Assembly: GCF_041897535.1 (NCBI RefSeq)
Contig: NZ_CP169217.1
Location: 3,534,001 to 3,598,000, forward strand
DNA length: 64,000 bases
Source: Methylomicrobium lacus_A
GTDB lineage: Bacteria > Pseudomonadota > Gammaproteobacteria > Methylococcales > Methylomonadaceae
Direction of reading: 5' to 3'
The notes beneath the pieces are model-generated. The model saw only the letters and a program-made list of their open reading frames with translations, was not told where the DNA came from and searched no databases. A program made the translations under genes and the position numbers. Positions 34,514 through 45,218 of the stretch are shown here, one piece after another. Each line of letters opens with the position of its first letter. Within the stretch, counting starts at the first letter, position 1.

Positions 34514-34966
34514 ATGATGGATTTATTGACGGATCGGATCAAGGACGAAATGAAAGCTGCCATGAAAGGCGGCGACAAATTCAAGCTGGGCGTGATCCGT
34601 TTGATTCTGGCGGCGTTCAAGCAGGTCGAGGTCGACGAGCGCATCACGCTCGATAACGACCGAGCCATTCAGGTCCTGGACAAGATGCTGAAGCAGCGGC
34701 GCGAGTCGATCAAGCAGTACAGCGATGCCGGCCGCAACGATCTGGCGGATGCGGAAGAAGCGGAAGTCAAAATCATTCAGGAATTCCTGCCCGAGGCGCT
34801 GAGCGATGCCGAGATCGACGCCCTGGTTCGGGAAGCGATCGCCGAGTCCGGCGCCGAATCGGTGAAGGACATGGGCAAGGTGATGGGGCTGTTGAAAGCG
34901 AAAATGCAGGGGCGCGCCGACATGGCGGTGGTCAGCCAAAAAATCAAGGCTGGTTTGGGAGGCTAA
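34514..34966 (+). CDS. yqeY: GatB/YqeY domain protein
   Basis: The 150-residue helical protein matches YqeY: LLTDRIKDEMKAAMKGGDK, LGVIRLILAAFKQVEVDER, SIKQYSDAGRNDLADAEEAE and IIQEFLPEALSDAEI. It resembles the C-terminal domain of the amidotransferase subunit GatB, and its own function is unknown. Two adjacent ATG codons (34514, 34517) are possible starts. It sits between rpsU and dnaG, an insertion seen in several gammaproteobacteria but absent from E. coli. Confidence 0.92.
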   Translation: MMDLLTDRIKDEMKAAMKGGDKFKLGVIRLILAAFKQVEVDERITLDNDRAIQVLDKMLKQRRESIKQYSDAGRNDLADAEEAEVKIIQEFLPEALSDAEIDALVREAIAESGAESVKDMGKVMGLLKAKMQGRADMAVVSQKIKAGLGG

Positions 34967-34991
34967 TCCTCTCGTTCAACCCTTTTATTCT

Positions 34992-36716
34992 ATGTCCGAG
35001 GGACGCATACCTCGTCAGTTCATTGATGACCTTCTGGTGCGGGTTGATATCGTTGATCTTATCGATGCGCACCTTCCTCTCAAAAAAACGGGGGCGAATT
35101 TTGTCGCCCGTTGCCCCTTCCATACCGAAAAAACGCCGAGTTTTTCAGTTAACCGCGACAAACAGTTTTATCATTGCTTCGGTTGCGGCGCCAGCGGTAA
35201 CGCGATTACGTTTTTGATGGAATTCAATCGGCTCGACTTTGTCGAAGCGATCGAAGATCTGGCCGCGTTTGTCGGTGTCGATGTGCCGAGGGAGTCCTTT
35301 TCGGCGCAAACTTCGCCGCAAAAAAAAGACGATCTGAATAATCTGTATCAGCTGATGGAGCAGGCGGCTCAGTTTTATACGGAGCAGCTGCATGCGAAAG
35401 CGGGCGCCGCCGCGCAGGATTATTTGCGCCGTCGGGGTGTCGGAGAGCAGGTGTTGCGCGATTATCGGTTGGGTTATGCGCCCGATGCTTGGCAATCCTT
35501 GTCCGGGCGCTTCAATCAACAGGCCCTGCTGGATGCCGGCTTGTCGGTCAAGAATGAGGCGGGTCATGTGTATGACCGCTTTCGCGGCCGGGTGATGTTT
35601 CCGATTCGCGATAAACGCGGCCGCATCGTCGGCTTCGGTGGACGCGTGTTGGACGATTCTTTGCCGAAATATTTGAATTCTCCGGAAACGTCCCTATTTC
35701 ATAAAGGCAGAGAGGTTTACGGTCTTTATGAGCTGCTGAAAAAAAACAGCAAACCGGCACAGATTGTGTTGGTCGAAGGCTACATGGATGTGGTCGCGTT
35801 GGCCGAATACGGCATTGACAATGCGGTGGCCGCGTTGGGTACCGCGGCATCGCAGGCGCATGCGGAGCTGCTGTTCCGCTTCTCGGCGGAGTTGGTATTT
35901 TGCTTCGACGGCGATCGGGCCGGAAGGGAGGCGGCCTGGCGGGCGATGGATGCGGTGTTTCCCTGTCTTCGCGACGGGCGACAGGTACGCATCATGCTGT
36001 TGCCGCAGGATGAGGATCCGGATTCGCTGGTGCGTAAGGAGGGCGTCGAGCGCTTTCGTGCGCGGATGCGAGAGGCTCAGGTCTTGTCCGATTATTTTTT
36101 TGCCGAGGCTGGCAGGGATTTGCAGTTGACCAGTCTCGAAGGGCGCGCGCAATTGGTCGGCAAGACCCGTCCGTATCTCGAAAAGCTGCCGGCGGGGATT
36201 TTTCGGGAGATGATGTTTGCGAGGCTCAAAACTTTGTCCGACATCAGTCATCTGGATGTTTTGCAGAATGAAGCTACACTTAATCGCAATGTTCGGCCTG
36301 CAAACCCGCATGCGAAAGGCAGAATGACCTCAGCACGGATGGCGATTGCGCTGCTGGTGCAAAATCCAAAATTGGCGATGCGCCCCGAATTACAGGAAAT
36401 CGACTGGAGTACGTTGGTATTTCCCGGCGTCGAATTGTTTCGGCATATCGTAGAGGCCATTTTGGCGCAAAAACCTGCCAACACGGCGGTATTGCTCGAG
36501 TCCTACCGCGACTCGTCCGAGGAAAAGTCGGTCAAGGCGCTGGCTTTTCTGGATCTGTTGATCGCTCCGGATAACATCGAGAGCGTTTTTTGCGATGCCT
36601 TGGCGAGCTTGATCAAGCAGTCGGCGGAAAATGAGCTGGAGCGGCTCTTGTCCAAAAAGATGTTGACCCCCGATGAAAAAGAGTCTTTGCGGAAATTATT
36701 GGCATTTAAAAAGTAG
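34992..36716 (+). CDS. dnaG: DNA primase
   Basis: DnaG makes RNA primers at the replication fork. The 574-residue protein has the N-terminal zinc site CPFHTEKTPSF..HCFGCG (Cys41, His44, Cys62, Cys65), the polymerase core with FGGRVLDDSLPKYLNSPET in parts, and the TOPRIM motifs VEGYMDVVAL and FCFDGDRAGREAA. A C-terminal helicase-binding domain follows. It is 25 bases after yqeY and 75 bases before rpoD. Confidence 0.97.
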   Translation: MSEGRIPRQFIDDLLVRVDIVDLIDAHLPLKKTGANFVARCPFHTEKTPSFSVNRDKQFYHCFGCGASGNAITFLMEFNRLDFVEAIEDLAAFVGVDVPRESFSAQTSPQKKDDLNNLYQLMEQAAQFYTEQLHAKAGAAAQDYLRRRGVGEQVLRDYRLGYAPDAWQSLSGRFNQQALLDAGLSVKNEAGHVYDRFRGRVMFPIRDKRGRIVGFGGRVLDDSLPKYLNSPETSLFHKGREVYGLYELLKKNSKPAQIVLVEGYMDVVALAEYGIDNAVAALGTAASQAHAELLFRFSAELVFCFDGDRAGREAAWRAMDAVFPCLRDGRQVRIMLLPQDEDPDSLVRKEGVERFRARMREAQVLSDYFFAEAGRDLQLTSLEGRAQLVGKTRPYLEKLPAGIFREMMFARLKTLSDISHLDVLQNEATLNRNVRPANPHAKGRMTSARMAIALLVQNPKLAMRPELQEIDWSTLVFPGVELFRHIVEAILAQKPANTAVLLESYRDSSEEKSVKALAFLDLLIAPDNIESVFCDALASLIKQSAENELERLLSKKMLTPDEKESLRKLLAFKK

Positions 36717-36791
36717 ATGCCAAGCCATAAATTTATATAGTAGAATTAATAGTTACGTGTAGTTCTGCTGAATTACATATCCGGTGAGTGA

Positions 36792-38609
<1,818 letters not shown>

Positions 38610-38620
38610 AAAACGGACAC

Positions 38621-38697
38621 GGGCCCTTAGCTCAGTTGGTTAGAGCGTCCGACTCATAATCGGCAGGTCGTAGGTTCAAGTCCTACAGGGCCCACCA
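38621..38697 (+). tRNA. tRNA with CAU anticodon, most likely tRNA-Ile2 (lysidine-modified)
   Basis: A complete 77-base tRNA with encoded CCA: acceptor GGGCCCT/AGGGCCC, D arm AGCTCAGTTGGTTAGAGC, anticodon arm CCGACTCATAATCGG and T arm GTAGGTTCAAGTCCTAC. The CAU anticodon would be called Met by simple rules. C4-G69 and C5-G68 in the acceptor stem and the GACTCATAATC arm match E. coli tRNA-Ile2, the substrate of TilS, rather than elongator Met. Confidence 0.9.
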
Positions 38698-38704
38698 AAT
38701 CATT

Positions 38705-38729
38705 AAAAAGGCTGCCTTGCAGCCTTTTT
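38705..38729 (+). terminator. Rho-independent terminator after the tRNA
   Basis: A perfect 11-bp stem AAAAAGGCTGC/GCAGCCTTTTT with a 3-base loop and T-run lies 8 bases after the CCA end. It closes the rpoD-tRNA transcript and isolates metK. Confidence 0.9.
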
Positions 38730-38768
38730 GCGTATCAGGCTACATATCATTTTTTAATAGGCACTTCT

Positions 38769-39929
38769 ATGAGCAACAATTTCATTTTTACCTCGGAATC
38801 GGTTTCGGAAGGGCATCCAGACAAGGTCGCGGATCAAATTTCCGATGCGGTACTGGATGCGCTGTTGGCGCAGGATCCCAGATCACGCGTCGCGTGCGAG
38901 ACGATGGTAAAAACCGGGATGGTGATCATCGCCGGCGAGATCACGACCAACGCCTGGGTCGATCTGGAAGCCTTGGTGCGCAAGACCGTTTGCGACATCG
39001 GCTATGATCACGGCGACATCGGTTTCGACGGCAATAGCTGCGCGGTTCTGAATGCGATCGGCAAACAGTCCTCCGATATTGCGATGGGTGTCGATGAGGC
39101 CGAAAATCATGAACAGGGCGCCGGCGATCAAGGCCTGATGTTCGGCTATGCGTCGAACGAAACCGACGTGCTGATGCCGGCGCCGATACAGTATTCGCAT
39201 CTGTTGGTCAAGCGCCAGGCCGAAGTGCGCAAGAACAATACGCTGCCTTGGCTGCGTCCGGACGCGAAAAGCCAGATCACCTTCCGCTATGAAAATCACA
39301 AGCCGGTGGCGATCGACGCGGTGGTCTTATCGACCCAGCATTCGCCGGAAATTAGCAACAATGCCTTGCATGAAGCGGTGATGGACGAAATCATCCTGCC
39401 GGTGTTGCCGAAGGAATGGATCCATAAGGATACCAAATTTTTCATCAATCCGACCGGCCAGTTCGTGATTGGCGGCCCGGTCGGCGACTGCGGCCTGACC
39501 GGACGCAAGATCATCGTCGACAGTTACGGCGGCATGGCGCGTCACGGCGGCGGCGCGTTTTCCGGCAAGGACCCTTCCAAGGTTGACCGTTCGGCGGCCT
39601 ACATGGCGCGCTATGTCGCGAAAAACATCGTCGCGGCGGGGCTCGCGGAGCGCTGCGAGATTCAGGTGTCTTATGCGATCGGCGTCGCCGAGCCGACTTC
39701 GATTACGATCGAAACCTTCGGCACCGGCAAGATCAGCGAAGACCGCCTGGTCGACATCGTCCGCTCGATTTTCGATCTGAGACCGAAGGGCCTGATCGCG
39801 ATGCTGGATCTGTTGAAGCCGATCTATCAGCCGACCGCGGCTTACGGCCATTTTGGACGCACCGAGGACACCTTCACCTGGGAAAGAACCGACAAGGTCG
39901 AGGCATTGCTCGACGCGGCCGGCATTTAA
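38769..39929 (+). CDS. metK: S-adenosylmethionine synthetase
   Basis: MetK makes SAM from methionine and ATP. The 386-residue protein has the family segments FTSESVSEGHPDKVADQISD (in part), GDQGLMFGYASNET and GGGAFSGKDPSKVDRSAAY (in part), with the conserved metal- and phosphate-binding Asp and Lys. It starts metK-ahcY-metF, which together run the activated methyl cycle. The leader between the tRNA terminator and the ATG is only 39 bases, too short for a SAM riboswitch. Confidence 0.98.
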   Translation: MSNNFIFTSESVSEGHPDKVADQISDAVLDALLAQDPRSRVACETMVKTGMVIIAGEITTNAWVDLEALVRKTVCDIGYDHGDIGFDGNSCAVLNAIGKQSSDIAMGVDEAENHEQGAGDQGLMFGYASNETDVLMPAPIQYSHLLVKRQAEVRKNNTLPWLRPDAKSQITFRYENHKPVAIDAVVLSTQHSPEISNNALHEAVMDEIILPVLPKEWIHKDTKFFINPTGQFVIGGPVGDCGLTGRKIIVDSYGGMARHGGGAFSGKDPSKVDRSAAYMARYVAKNIVAAGLAERCEIQVSYAIGVAEPTSITIETFGTGKISEDRLVDIVRSIFDLRPKGLIAMLDLLKPIYQPTAAYGHFGRTEDTFTWERTDKVEALLDAAGI

Positions 39930-39954
39930 TCACAACAAGGTAACGGAGCGAGAC

Positions 39955-41244
39955 ATGAGCCAAGATTACAAAGTCGCCGATATCGGACTTGCGGATTGGG
40001 GCCGCAAGGAAATCGCTATCGCCGAAACCGAAATGCCGGGCCTGATGGCGCTCCGCGCCGAGTACGGCGCCGAGCAACCGCTGAAGGGCGCGCGTATCGC
40101 CGGTTGTCTGCATATGACGATCCAGACCGCGGTACTGATCGAAACCTTGACCGCACTCGGCGCCGAAGTGCGCTGGTCGTCCTGCAACATCTTTTCGACG
40201 CAGGATCATGCCGCGTCCGCGATCGCCGCGGCCGGCATTCCTGTGTTCGCCTGGAAAGGCGAGACCGAAGCCGAATTCGACTGGTGCATCGAGCAGACGA
40301 TCGAAGGCCCGAACGGCTGGTGTCCGAACATGATTCTCGACGACGGCGGCGATCTGACCTTGATGATGCACGAGAAGTATCCCGAGCTGATGGTGAACGT
40401 CAAAGGCCTGTCCGAGGAAACCACGACCGGCGTCCTGCGTCTGCACGAGCGGGTCGCGAAAGGCACCCTGAAAGTGCCGGCCTTCAACGTGAACGATTCG
40501 GTCACCAAATCCAAGTTCGACAATCTGTACGGTTGCCGCGAGTCGCTGGTCGACGGCATCAAGCGTGCGACCGACGTGATGGTCGCGGGCAAGATCGCGG
40601 TCGTCTGCGGTTACGGCGATGTCGGCAAGGGCTGCGCGCAATCGCTGCGCGGTCTCGGCGCGACGGTCTGGATCACCGAAATCGATCCGATCTGCGCCCT
40701 GCAGGCCGCGATGGAAGGTTACCGGGTCGTCACGATGGAAGAAGCCGCGCCGCATGCGAACATTTTCGTGACCGCGACCGGCAACGTGAACGTAATCACG
40801 CACGCGCACATGTTGGCGATGAAGAATCAGGCGATCGTCTGCAACATCGGCCATTTCGATTCGGAAATCGACATCGCTTCGCTGCGTAAATACACTTGGG
40901 AAAACATCAAGCCGCAGGTCGATCATGTGATCTTCCCGGACGGCAAGCGCCTGATCGTGCTGGCAGAAGGCCGCCTGGTCAATCTCGGCTGCGCGACCGG
41001 CCATCCGAGCTTCGTGATGTCCAATTCGTTCTGCAACCAGGTGTTGGCGCAGATCGAACTGTGGAAGCATGCCGACCAATACGAAAACAAGGTTTACGTG
41101 TTGCCGAAGAAGCTCGATGAAAAAGTCGCGAGCCTGCATCTGGCGCAGATCGGCGTGCATCTGACCCGCTTGACCGAGGAACAGGCCCGCTACATCAATG
41201 TACCGGTCGAAGGTCCGTACAAAGGCGACTATTACCGTTATTGA
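39955..41244 (+). CDS. ahcY: Adenosylhomocysteinase
   Basis: AhcY hydrolyses S-adenosylhomocysteine to adenosine and homocysteine with bound NAD. The 429-residue protein contains SSCNIFSTQDHAAAA-like residues (SSCNIFSTQDHAASAI), NLYGCRESLVDGIKRATDVM in parts, the NAD loop CGYGDVGKGCAQ, and the C-terminal GPYKGDYYRY with the conserved Lys and Tyr. GGAG precedes the ATG. It is 25 bases after metK. Using AhcY rather than Pfs/LuxS fits the methylotroph assignment. Confidence 0.98.
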   Translation: MSQDYKVADIGLADWGRKEIAIAETEMPGLMALRAEYGAEQPLKGARIAGCLHMTIQTAVLIETLTALGAEVRWSSCNIFSTQDHAASAIAAAGIPVFAWKGETEAEFDWCIEQTIEGPNGWCPNMILDDGGDLTLMMHEKYPELMVNVKGLSEETTTGVLRLHERVAKGTLKVPAFNVNDSVTKSKFDNLYGCRESLVDGIKRATDVMVAGKIAVVCGYGDVGKGCAQSLRGLGATVWITEIDPICALQAAMEGYRVVTMEEAAPHANIFVTATGNVNVITHAHMLAMKNQAIVCNIGHFDSEIDIASLRKYTWENIKPQVDHVIFPDGKRLIVLAEGRLVNLGCATGHPSFVMSNSFCNQVLAQIELWKHADQYENKVYVLPKKLDEKVASLHLAQIGVHLTRLTEEQARYINVPVEGPYKGDYYRY

Positions 41245-41265
41245 TCCATTCTCTCTCCACTGTAG

Positions 41266-41295
41266 GACGGGCCGCCGCAGTTTCTGCAGCCCGTC
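41266..41295 (+). other. Intercistronic hairpin between ahcY and metF
   Basis: GACGGGC (41266-41272) pairs with GCCCGTC (41289-41295), and an inner GCAG/CTGC lengthens the stem. There is no T-tract, so it more likely tunes mRNA processing or stability than ends transcription. Confidence 0.4.
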
Positions 41296-41313
41296 TTCGC
41301 CCAGGCGCATCGA

Positions 41314-42165
41314 ATGAAACCACGCTATACGCATCCGAAGGTATTAAGTTTTGAGTTTTACCCGCCGAAGACCGAAGAGGGCGCGGCTAGCCTGAAGGTC
41401 GTTCACGAAAAGCTCGCCCGGCTGAATCCGGGCTTTTTTTCGGTCACCTTCGGCGCGGGCGGTTCGACGCGCGAGAAGACTTTCGAGACGGTCGTCGAAA
41501 TTCAGGCCAAGGGTATCGCGGCCGCGCCGCATCTGTCCTGCGTCGCCTCGACCAGAGACAATATCCGCACGATTCTGAAAGATTATCAGGCCAAGGGCAT
41601 CAGCAAGATCGTCGCGCTGAGAGGCGATTTGCCGTCCGGCATGCTGTCGGCCGGCGAATTTCGCTACGCGAACGAACTGGTCGAGTTCATCCGCAAGGAA
41701 ACCGGCGACACCTTCGAAATTCATGTCGCGGCCTACCCGGAAGTACATCCGCAGGCGCTGAATGCAGACGTCGATTTCGTGAATTTCAAGCGCAAGGTCG
41801 ATGCGGGCGCGAACGCCGCAATCACGCAATATTTTTACAACGCAGAAGCGTATTTTTATTTCCGCGACCGCTGCGAGCAAAACGGCATCAATATTCCTAT
41901 CGTGCCGGGCATCATGCCGATCACGCAGTATGCGCAGCTGTTCCGTTTCTCGGAAATGTGCGGTGCGGACATTCCGCGCTGGCTGCGGAAACGCCTCGAG
42001 TGTCTCGGCGACGACCGCGCCTCGATCCAGGCTTTCGGTCTGGACGTGGTGACCGAGTTATGCCAGAAACTGCTCGAGCAGGACGCGCCCGGCCTGCATT
42101 TCTATACGATGAATCAATCGGGGCCGACGCTCGCGATTCTCGAAAATCTGAAATTCTGGCCTTAG
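41314..42165 (+). CDS. metF: 5,10-methylenetetrahydrofolate reductase
   Basis: MetF reduces methylene-THF to methyl-THF with FAD, feeding methionine synthase. The 283-residue protein has SFEFYPPKTEEGAASL near the start, FFSVTFGAGGS, ALRGDLPSG, the FAD-contacting YPEVHPQAL, ITQYFYNAEAYF and GIMPITQYAQL. The gene lies 69 bases after ahcY in the same direction, completing a methyl-cycle cluster; methionine synthase itself is not in the window. Confidence 0.97.
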   Translation: MKPRYTHPKVLSFEFYPPKTEEGAASLKVVHEKLARLNPGFFSVTFGAGGSTREKTFETVVEIQAKGIAAAPHLSCVASTRDNIRTILKDYQAKGISKIVALRGDLPSGMLSAGEFRYANELVEFIRKETGDTFEIHVAAYPEVHPQALNADVDFVNFKRKVDAGANAAITQYFYNAEAYFYFRDRCEQNGINIPIVPGIMPITQYAQLFRFSEMCGADIPRWLRKRLECLGDDRASIQAFGLDVVTELCQKLLEQDAPGLHFYTMNQSGPTLAILENLKFWP

Positions 42166-42240
42166 CCATAATCCGGGCCGCCCCTTGATCGGGCGGCGCG
42201 CCTGACCGGCCGAACCGTAGCCAAGCTCACCCTGATTGCG

Positions 42241-42987
42241 ATGCGAATCTCCCGACTTTATGTTTCCGAAGCGTTAAACTGCGGCCAGCACATCGAACTC
42301 GACGATGACAGCGCGCACTATGTCAGAACCGTGCTGCGGCTCGCGAAGGACGACAAGATCGTCTTGTTCGACGGCTCGGGCGCCGATTATCTGTCGGTGC
42401 TGCTCGAAGTCAGCCGGAGCCGGGTGGCGGTCGCGCTCGAACAGCGGCAGCCGCGCGATGTCGAATCGCCGCTGACGATCTGTCTCGGTCTCGGCATGGC
42501 GCGCGGCGACCGAATGGACTTGTCGGTGCAGAAGGCCGTCGAACTCGGCGTGAATCAAATGACCCCGATCGAGACCGAGCGCTGCCTGGTGCAGTTGAAG
42601 GGCGACAAGCGCATCCAGCGTTTTACGCACTGGCGGCGCATCATCCAGCATGCGGCCGAGCAGAGCGGCCGGAGTGTGCTGCCCGAGTTGTCGCCGATCA
42701 CCCGGCTGCATCAATGGGTCGGCGAACAGCAAGGGTTGAAACTGTTCCTGGATCCTTATGCGGAAGTCACACTGGCCGACTTGCAGCCGGAAGAAATGAA
42801 GGTGACCCTGTTGACCGGCCCCGAAGGCGGCTTCGCCGAACATGAGCGGGAGGCCGCGAAGGCCGCCGGTTTCATTCCGGTACGGCTCGGCGGCAGGATC
42901 TTACGCACCGAAACCGCCTCGCTGGCGGCCCTGTCCGCGGTGCAGATGCTGTGGGGAGATTTCCGCCTCGGTCCGAAAGGATGCTGA
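42241..42987 (+). CDS. rsmE: 16S rRNA m3U1498 methyltransferase RsmE
   Basis: RsmE methylates N3 of U1498 in 16S rRNA. The 248-residue SPOUT-fold protein shows HYVRTVLRLAKDDKIVLFDG (in part), KAVELGVNQMTPIETERC (in part), the SAM-binding knot LTGPEGGFAEHE, and a C-terminal LGGRILRTETA that is diagnostic. Its last codons overlap the start of the CPBP protease gene, so the two are translationally coupled. Confidence 0.95.
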   Translation: MRISRLYVSEALNCGQHIELDDDSAHYVRTVLRLAKDDKIVLFDGSGADYLSVLLEVSRSRVAVALEQRQPRDVESPLTICLGLGMARGDRMDLSVQKAVELGVNQMTPIETERCLVQLKGDKRIQRFTHWRRIIQHAAEQSGRSVLPELSPITRLHQWVGEQQGLKLFLDPYAEVTLADLQPEEMKVTLLTGPEGGFAEHEREAAKAAGFIPVRLGGRILRTETASLAALSAVQMLWGDFRLGPKGC

Positions 42988-43859
42988 AGCGCGGTCTTTA
43001 TATGCTCGTCCCGCTGGCGGTATTGCTGGCGGTTTCGGTACTGTCCTGCCTGCTCGGCTATTTCCTGATCCAGATCGTCGGCGACCGCTTTACCCTATCC
43101 AAAGTCATCTCGAAGACCACGCTGATCTTCCTGGTGCTGAGCATCTTTCCGGCGATGCGCTGGCTCAAGATCAACCGAGCCGATTTGGGTTTCGCCTCAG
43201 GGAAAACATTACTCAAGCAAATTCCGCAAGGCTTCGCGTTCGGTTTGCTGACGCTGCTGCCGGTGCTGTGGCTCGAATATCAGCTGGGCATCCATAGCCT
43301 CGATCCGGCCAAGCACTGGACAGGCTTGTTGCTCGCCCAGAAAATGGGCCTGGCTTTGCTGTTGGCCTTGCTGATTTCGTTGGTCGAAGAGCCGCTGTTT
43401 CGCGGCTTGCTGATTTGCTCGATGCGCAGAAAAATGCCGCTCTGTACTGCGATTCTGGTCAGCGCGCTCTATTACGCCTCGCTGCATTTCTTGCGCAGCC
43501 ACTCTGAGATTCCGAGCGCTCAGGCGACCCTGGCGAGCGGCTTCACGCTGCTCGCCGAAGCCTTCGGCAGCCTGTTCATGCCGCTCTATTTGCCGGACTG
43601 GCTGTCCCTGCTGATGGTCGGCATTATTTTAGGCATCATCAGGACGCGCGCGCCCGCAAATCTGGGGCTGTGCATCGGCTGTCACGCGGCCTGGGTCTGG
43701 CAGATCAAAATCAGCAAACCCTTGTTCCTCACCCATTTCAAATCCCCTTACGGTTTTCTGGTCGGCCATTACGACAACGTGATCGGCTGGCTGGTCGCCG
43801 GCTGGTTGTCACTCGTCCTGCTCGCTTATTGGGCTTATCGGCGTTTTCGCGGCCTTTAG
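42981..43859 (+). CDS. CPBP family intramembrane metalloprotease (Abi-like)
   Basis: The 292-residue protein has about eight hydrophobic helices and the CPBP motifs: Glu-Glu in LVEEPLFRGLLI (motif 1, EExxxR), a middle SALYYASLHFL with the metal-binding or catalytic His, and a late CIGCHAAWVW. Such proteases relate to CAAX-prenyl endopeptidase Rce1 and cleave membrane-bound peptides; the substrate is unknown. The ATG at 42981 overlaps rsmE by 7 bases and has AAAGG upstream. Its 3' end overlaps the convergent photolyase gene by 51 bases. Confidence 0.85.
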   Translation: MLKRGLYMLVPLAVLLAVSVLSCLLGYFLIQIVGDRFTLSKVISKTTLIFLVLSIFPAMRWLKINRADLGFASGKTLLKQIPQGFAFGLLTLLPVLWLEYQLGIHSLDPAKHWTGLLLAQKMGLALLLALLISLVEEPLFRGLLICSMRRKMPLCTAILVSALYYASLHFLRSHSEIPSAQATLASGFTLLAEAFGSLFMPLYLPDWLSLLMVGIILGIIRTRAPANLGLCIGCHAAWVWQIKISKPLFLTHFKSPYGFLVGHYDNVIGWLVAGWLSLVLLAYWAYRRFRGL

Positions 43860-45206
43860 AAACCTTGCCTTCGCGCTGCGGCTCTCTTGCGCATGGTCGA
43901 CGATCGGCGCCGGGTAGCCGCAGGTTCTGTGTTTTTTATCCCAACGGTGAATCGTTTCGGTCGGAAACTGACGAAGTTCAGGCAGCCAGCGCTTGATATA
44001 GCGGCAGTCAGGGTCGAATTTCTGCTGCTGGGTCCACGGGTTGAATATCCTGAAATAAGGCTGGGCGTCGCAGCCGGTCGAGGCCGCCCACTGCCAGTTG
44101 CCGTTGTTCACGCAGGGATCGTAATCGACCAGATGCCGGGCAAAATAGCGTTCGCCCCGGCGCCAGTCGATATGCAGATCCTTGACCAGGAACGAGGCGA
44201 CGATCATCCTGACCCGGTTGTGCATGAAGCCGGTCGTATTCAGCTCGCGCATGCCGGCATCGACGATCGGAAAACCGGTCCTGCCTTCACGCCAGGCCTC
44301 GAAACGGTCGCGGTGATCATCCCATTCGACCGCTTCGAATTTCTGCACAAAGGCCCGCCCGAACACGAATGGAAAATGATAGGCGATATGGGTGAAAAAG
44401 TCGCGCCAGTATAACTGGCGCAGCAGCGGATGTTCGCCGCCCAATTGAGTCAAGATCGCATAATACGCTTCGCGTACCGAACAGCAGCCGAATTTCAGAT
44501 AGGCCGACAGCTTGCTCGTAGCTTCCCGCGCAGGGACGTCGCGCGACTGTTGATAATCGGCGAGCCGGCCGAGTTGATTCAGCAGCGCCAGCGCTTCGCG
44601 GCGGCCGCCGGGTATCACATTCGGCGTTTGCTCTTCAGGTAAAACGCATTGTTCGAGCGTTACGCCGGTATCGAGATTCATAAAGTTCGAGCCGGCCAAG
44701 GCGCTCGGCAGCTCGACCGGAATCTGTCGCGCCTTTTGATAAAAGGCGGTGAATACCTTGTAGGGCGTGCCGTGGCTTTTGACGGCGTCTTCGGGTTCGT
44801 TCAGCAGCACATCCGGCAGCACATGCAGGACGATGCCGAGTTCACGGCAAGTCTCTGCGATCTCATCGTCGCGGCGGCGGCTGAACGGCGTGTAGTCTCG
44901 GTTGAGGAATACCGCTTCAATCTTCTGTTTGGCGAAAAGCTCTCGAATCACCCCACAGGGCTCGCCATGGAAAAGGGCGAGTTCGCCGCCTATGGCAAGG
45001 CATTGCCGCTGCAAGTCGGCGAGCGCCTGTCGCATGAAGCGGAGGCCCGGCAGGCTCCGGTAGGGATGTGGCTCGATTTGCCGGGGATCGAAGATGAAAC
45101 CGGGCAACACTCGTTCTGACAGCTGCAACGCTGCGTTCAGGCCGCAATTGTCTTCAAGCCGAAGGTCGCGCCGAAAAATGAACAGCGAGATCCGGTAGCG
45201 GGGCAT
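43809..45206 (-). CDS. phrB: Deoxyribodipyrimidine photolyase (class I CPD)
   Basis: The enzyme repairs cyclobutane pyrimidine dimers with light, using reduced FAD. The 465-residue protein has the N-terminal antenna domain (LFIFRRDLRLEDNCGL) and the FAD domain with TSKLSAYLKFGCCSVREAYY in parts, YWRDFFTHIAYH, TGFPIVDAGMRELNTTGFMHNRVRM in parts, and DYDPCVNNGNWQWAASTGCDAQPYFRIFNP in parts. The NNGNWQWAAS and ASTG residues favour CPD over (6-4) specificity. Its stop codon lies inside the end of the CPBP gene. The neighbouring DUF523/DUF1722 gene mirrors the ybgA-phr pair of E. coli. Confidence 0.95.
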   Translation of the reverse strand: MPRYRISLFIFRRDLRLEDNCGLNAALQLSERVLPGFIFDPRQIEPHPYRSLPGLRFMRQALADLQRQCLAIGGELALFHGEPCGVIRELFAKQKIEAVFLNRDYTPFSRRRDDEIAETCRELGIVLHVLPDVLLNEPEDAVKSHGTPYKVFTAFYQKARQIPVELPSALAGSNFMNLDTGVTLEQCVLPEEQTPNVIPGGRREALALLNQLGRLADYQQSRDVPAREATSKLSAYLKFGCCSVREAYYAILTQLGGEHPLLRQLYWRDFFTHIAYHFPFVFGRAFVQKFEAVEWDDHRDRFEAWREGRTGFPIVDAGMRELNTTGFMHNRVRMIVASFLVKDLHIDWRRGERYFARHLVDYDPCVNNGNWQWAASTGCDAQPYFRIFNPWTQQQKFDPDCRYIKRWLPELRQFPTETIHRWDKKHRTCGYPAPIVDHAQESRSAKARFLKAAKTPISPISEQDE

Positions 45207-45218
45207 CGAACGGCTTGG

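Noticed and set aside
38730..39954. SAM or SAH riboswitch before metK or ahcY
   Set aside because: The gaps before metK (39 bases) and ahcY (25 bases) are too short, and no riboswitch core was seen.
39874..41334. A 486-codon minus-strand frame opposite ahcY
   Set aside because: ahcY is certain on the plus strand, and the antisense frame has no family features.
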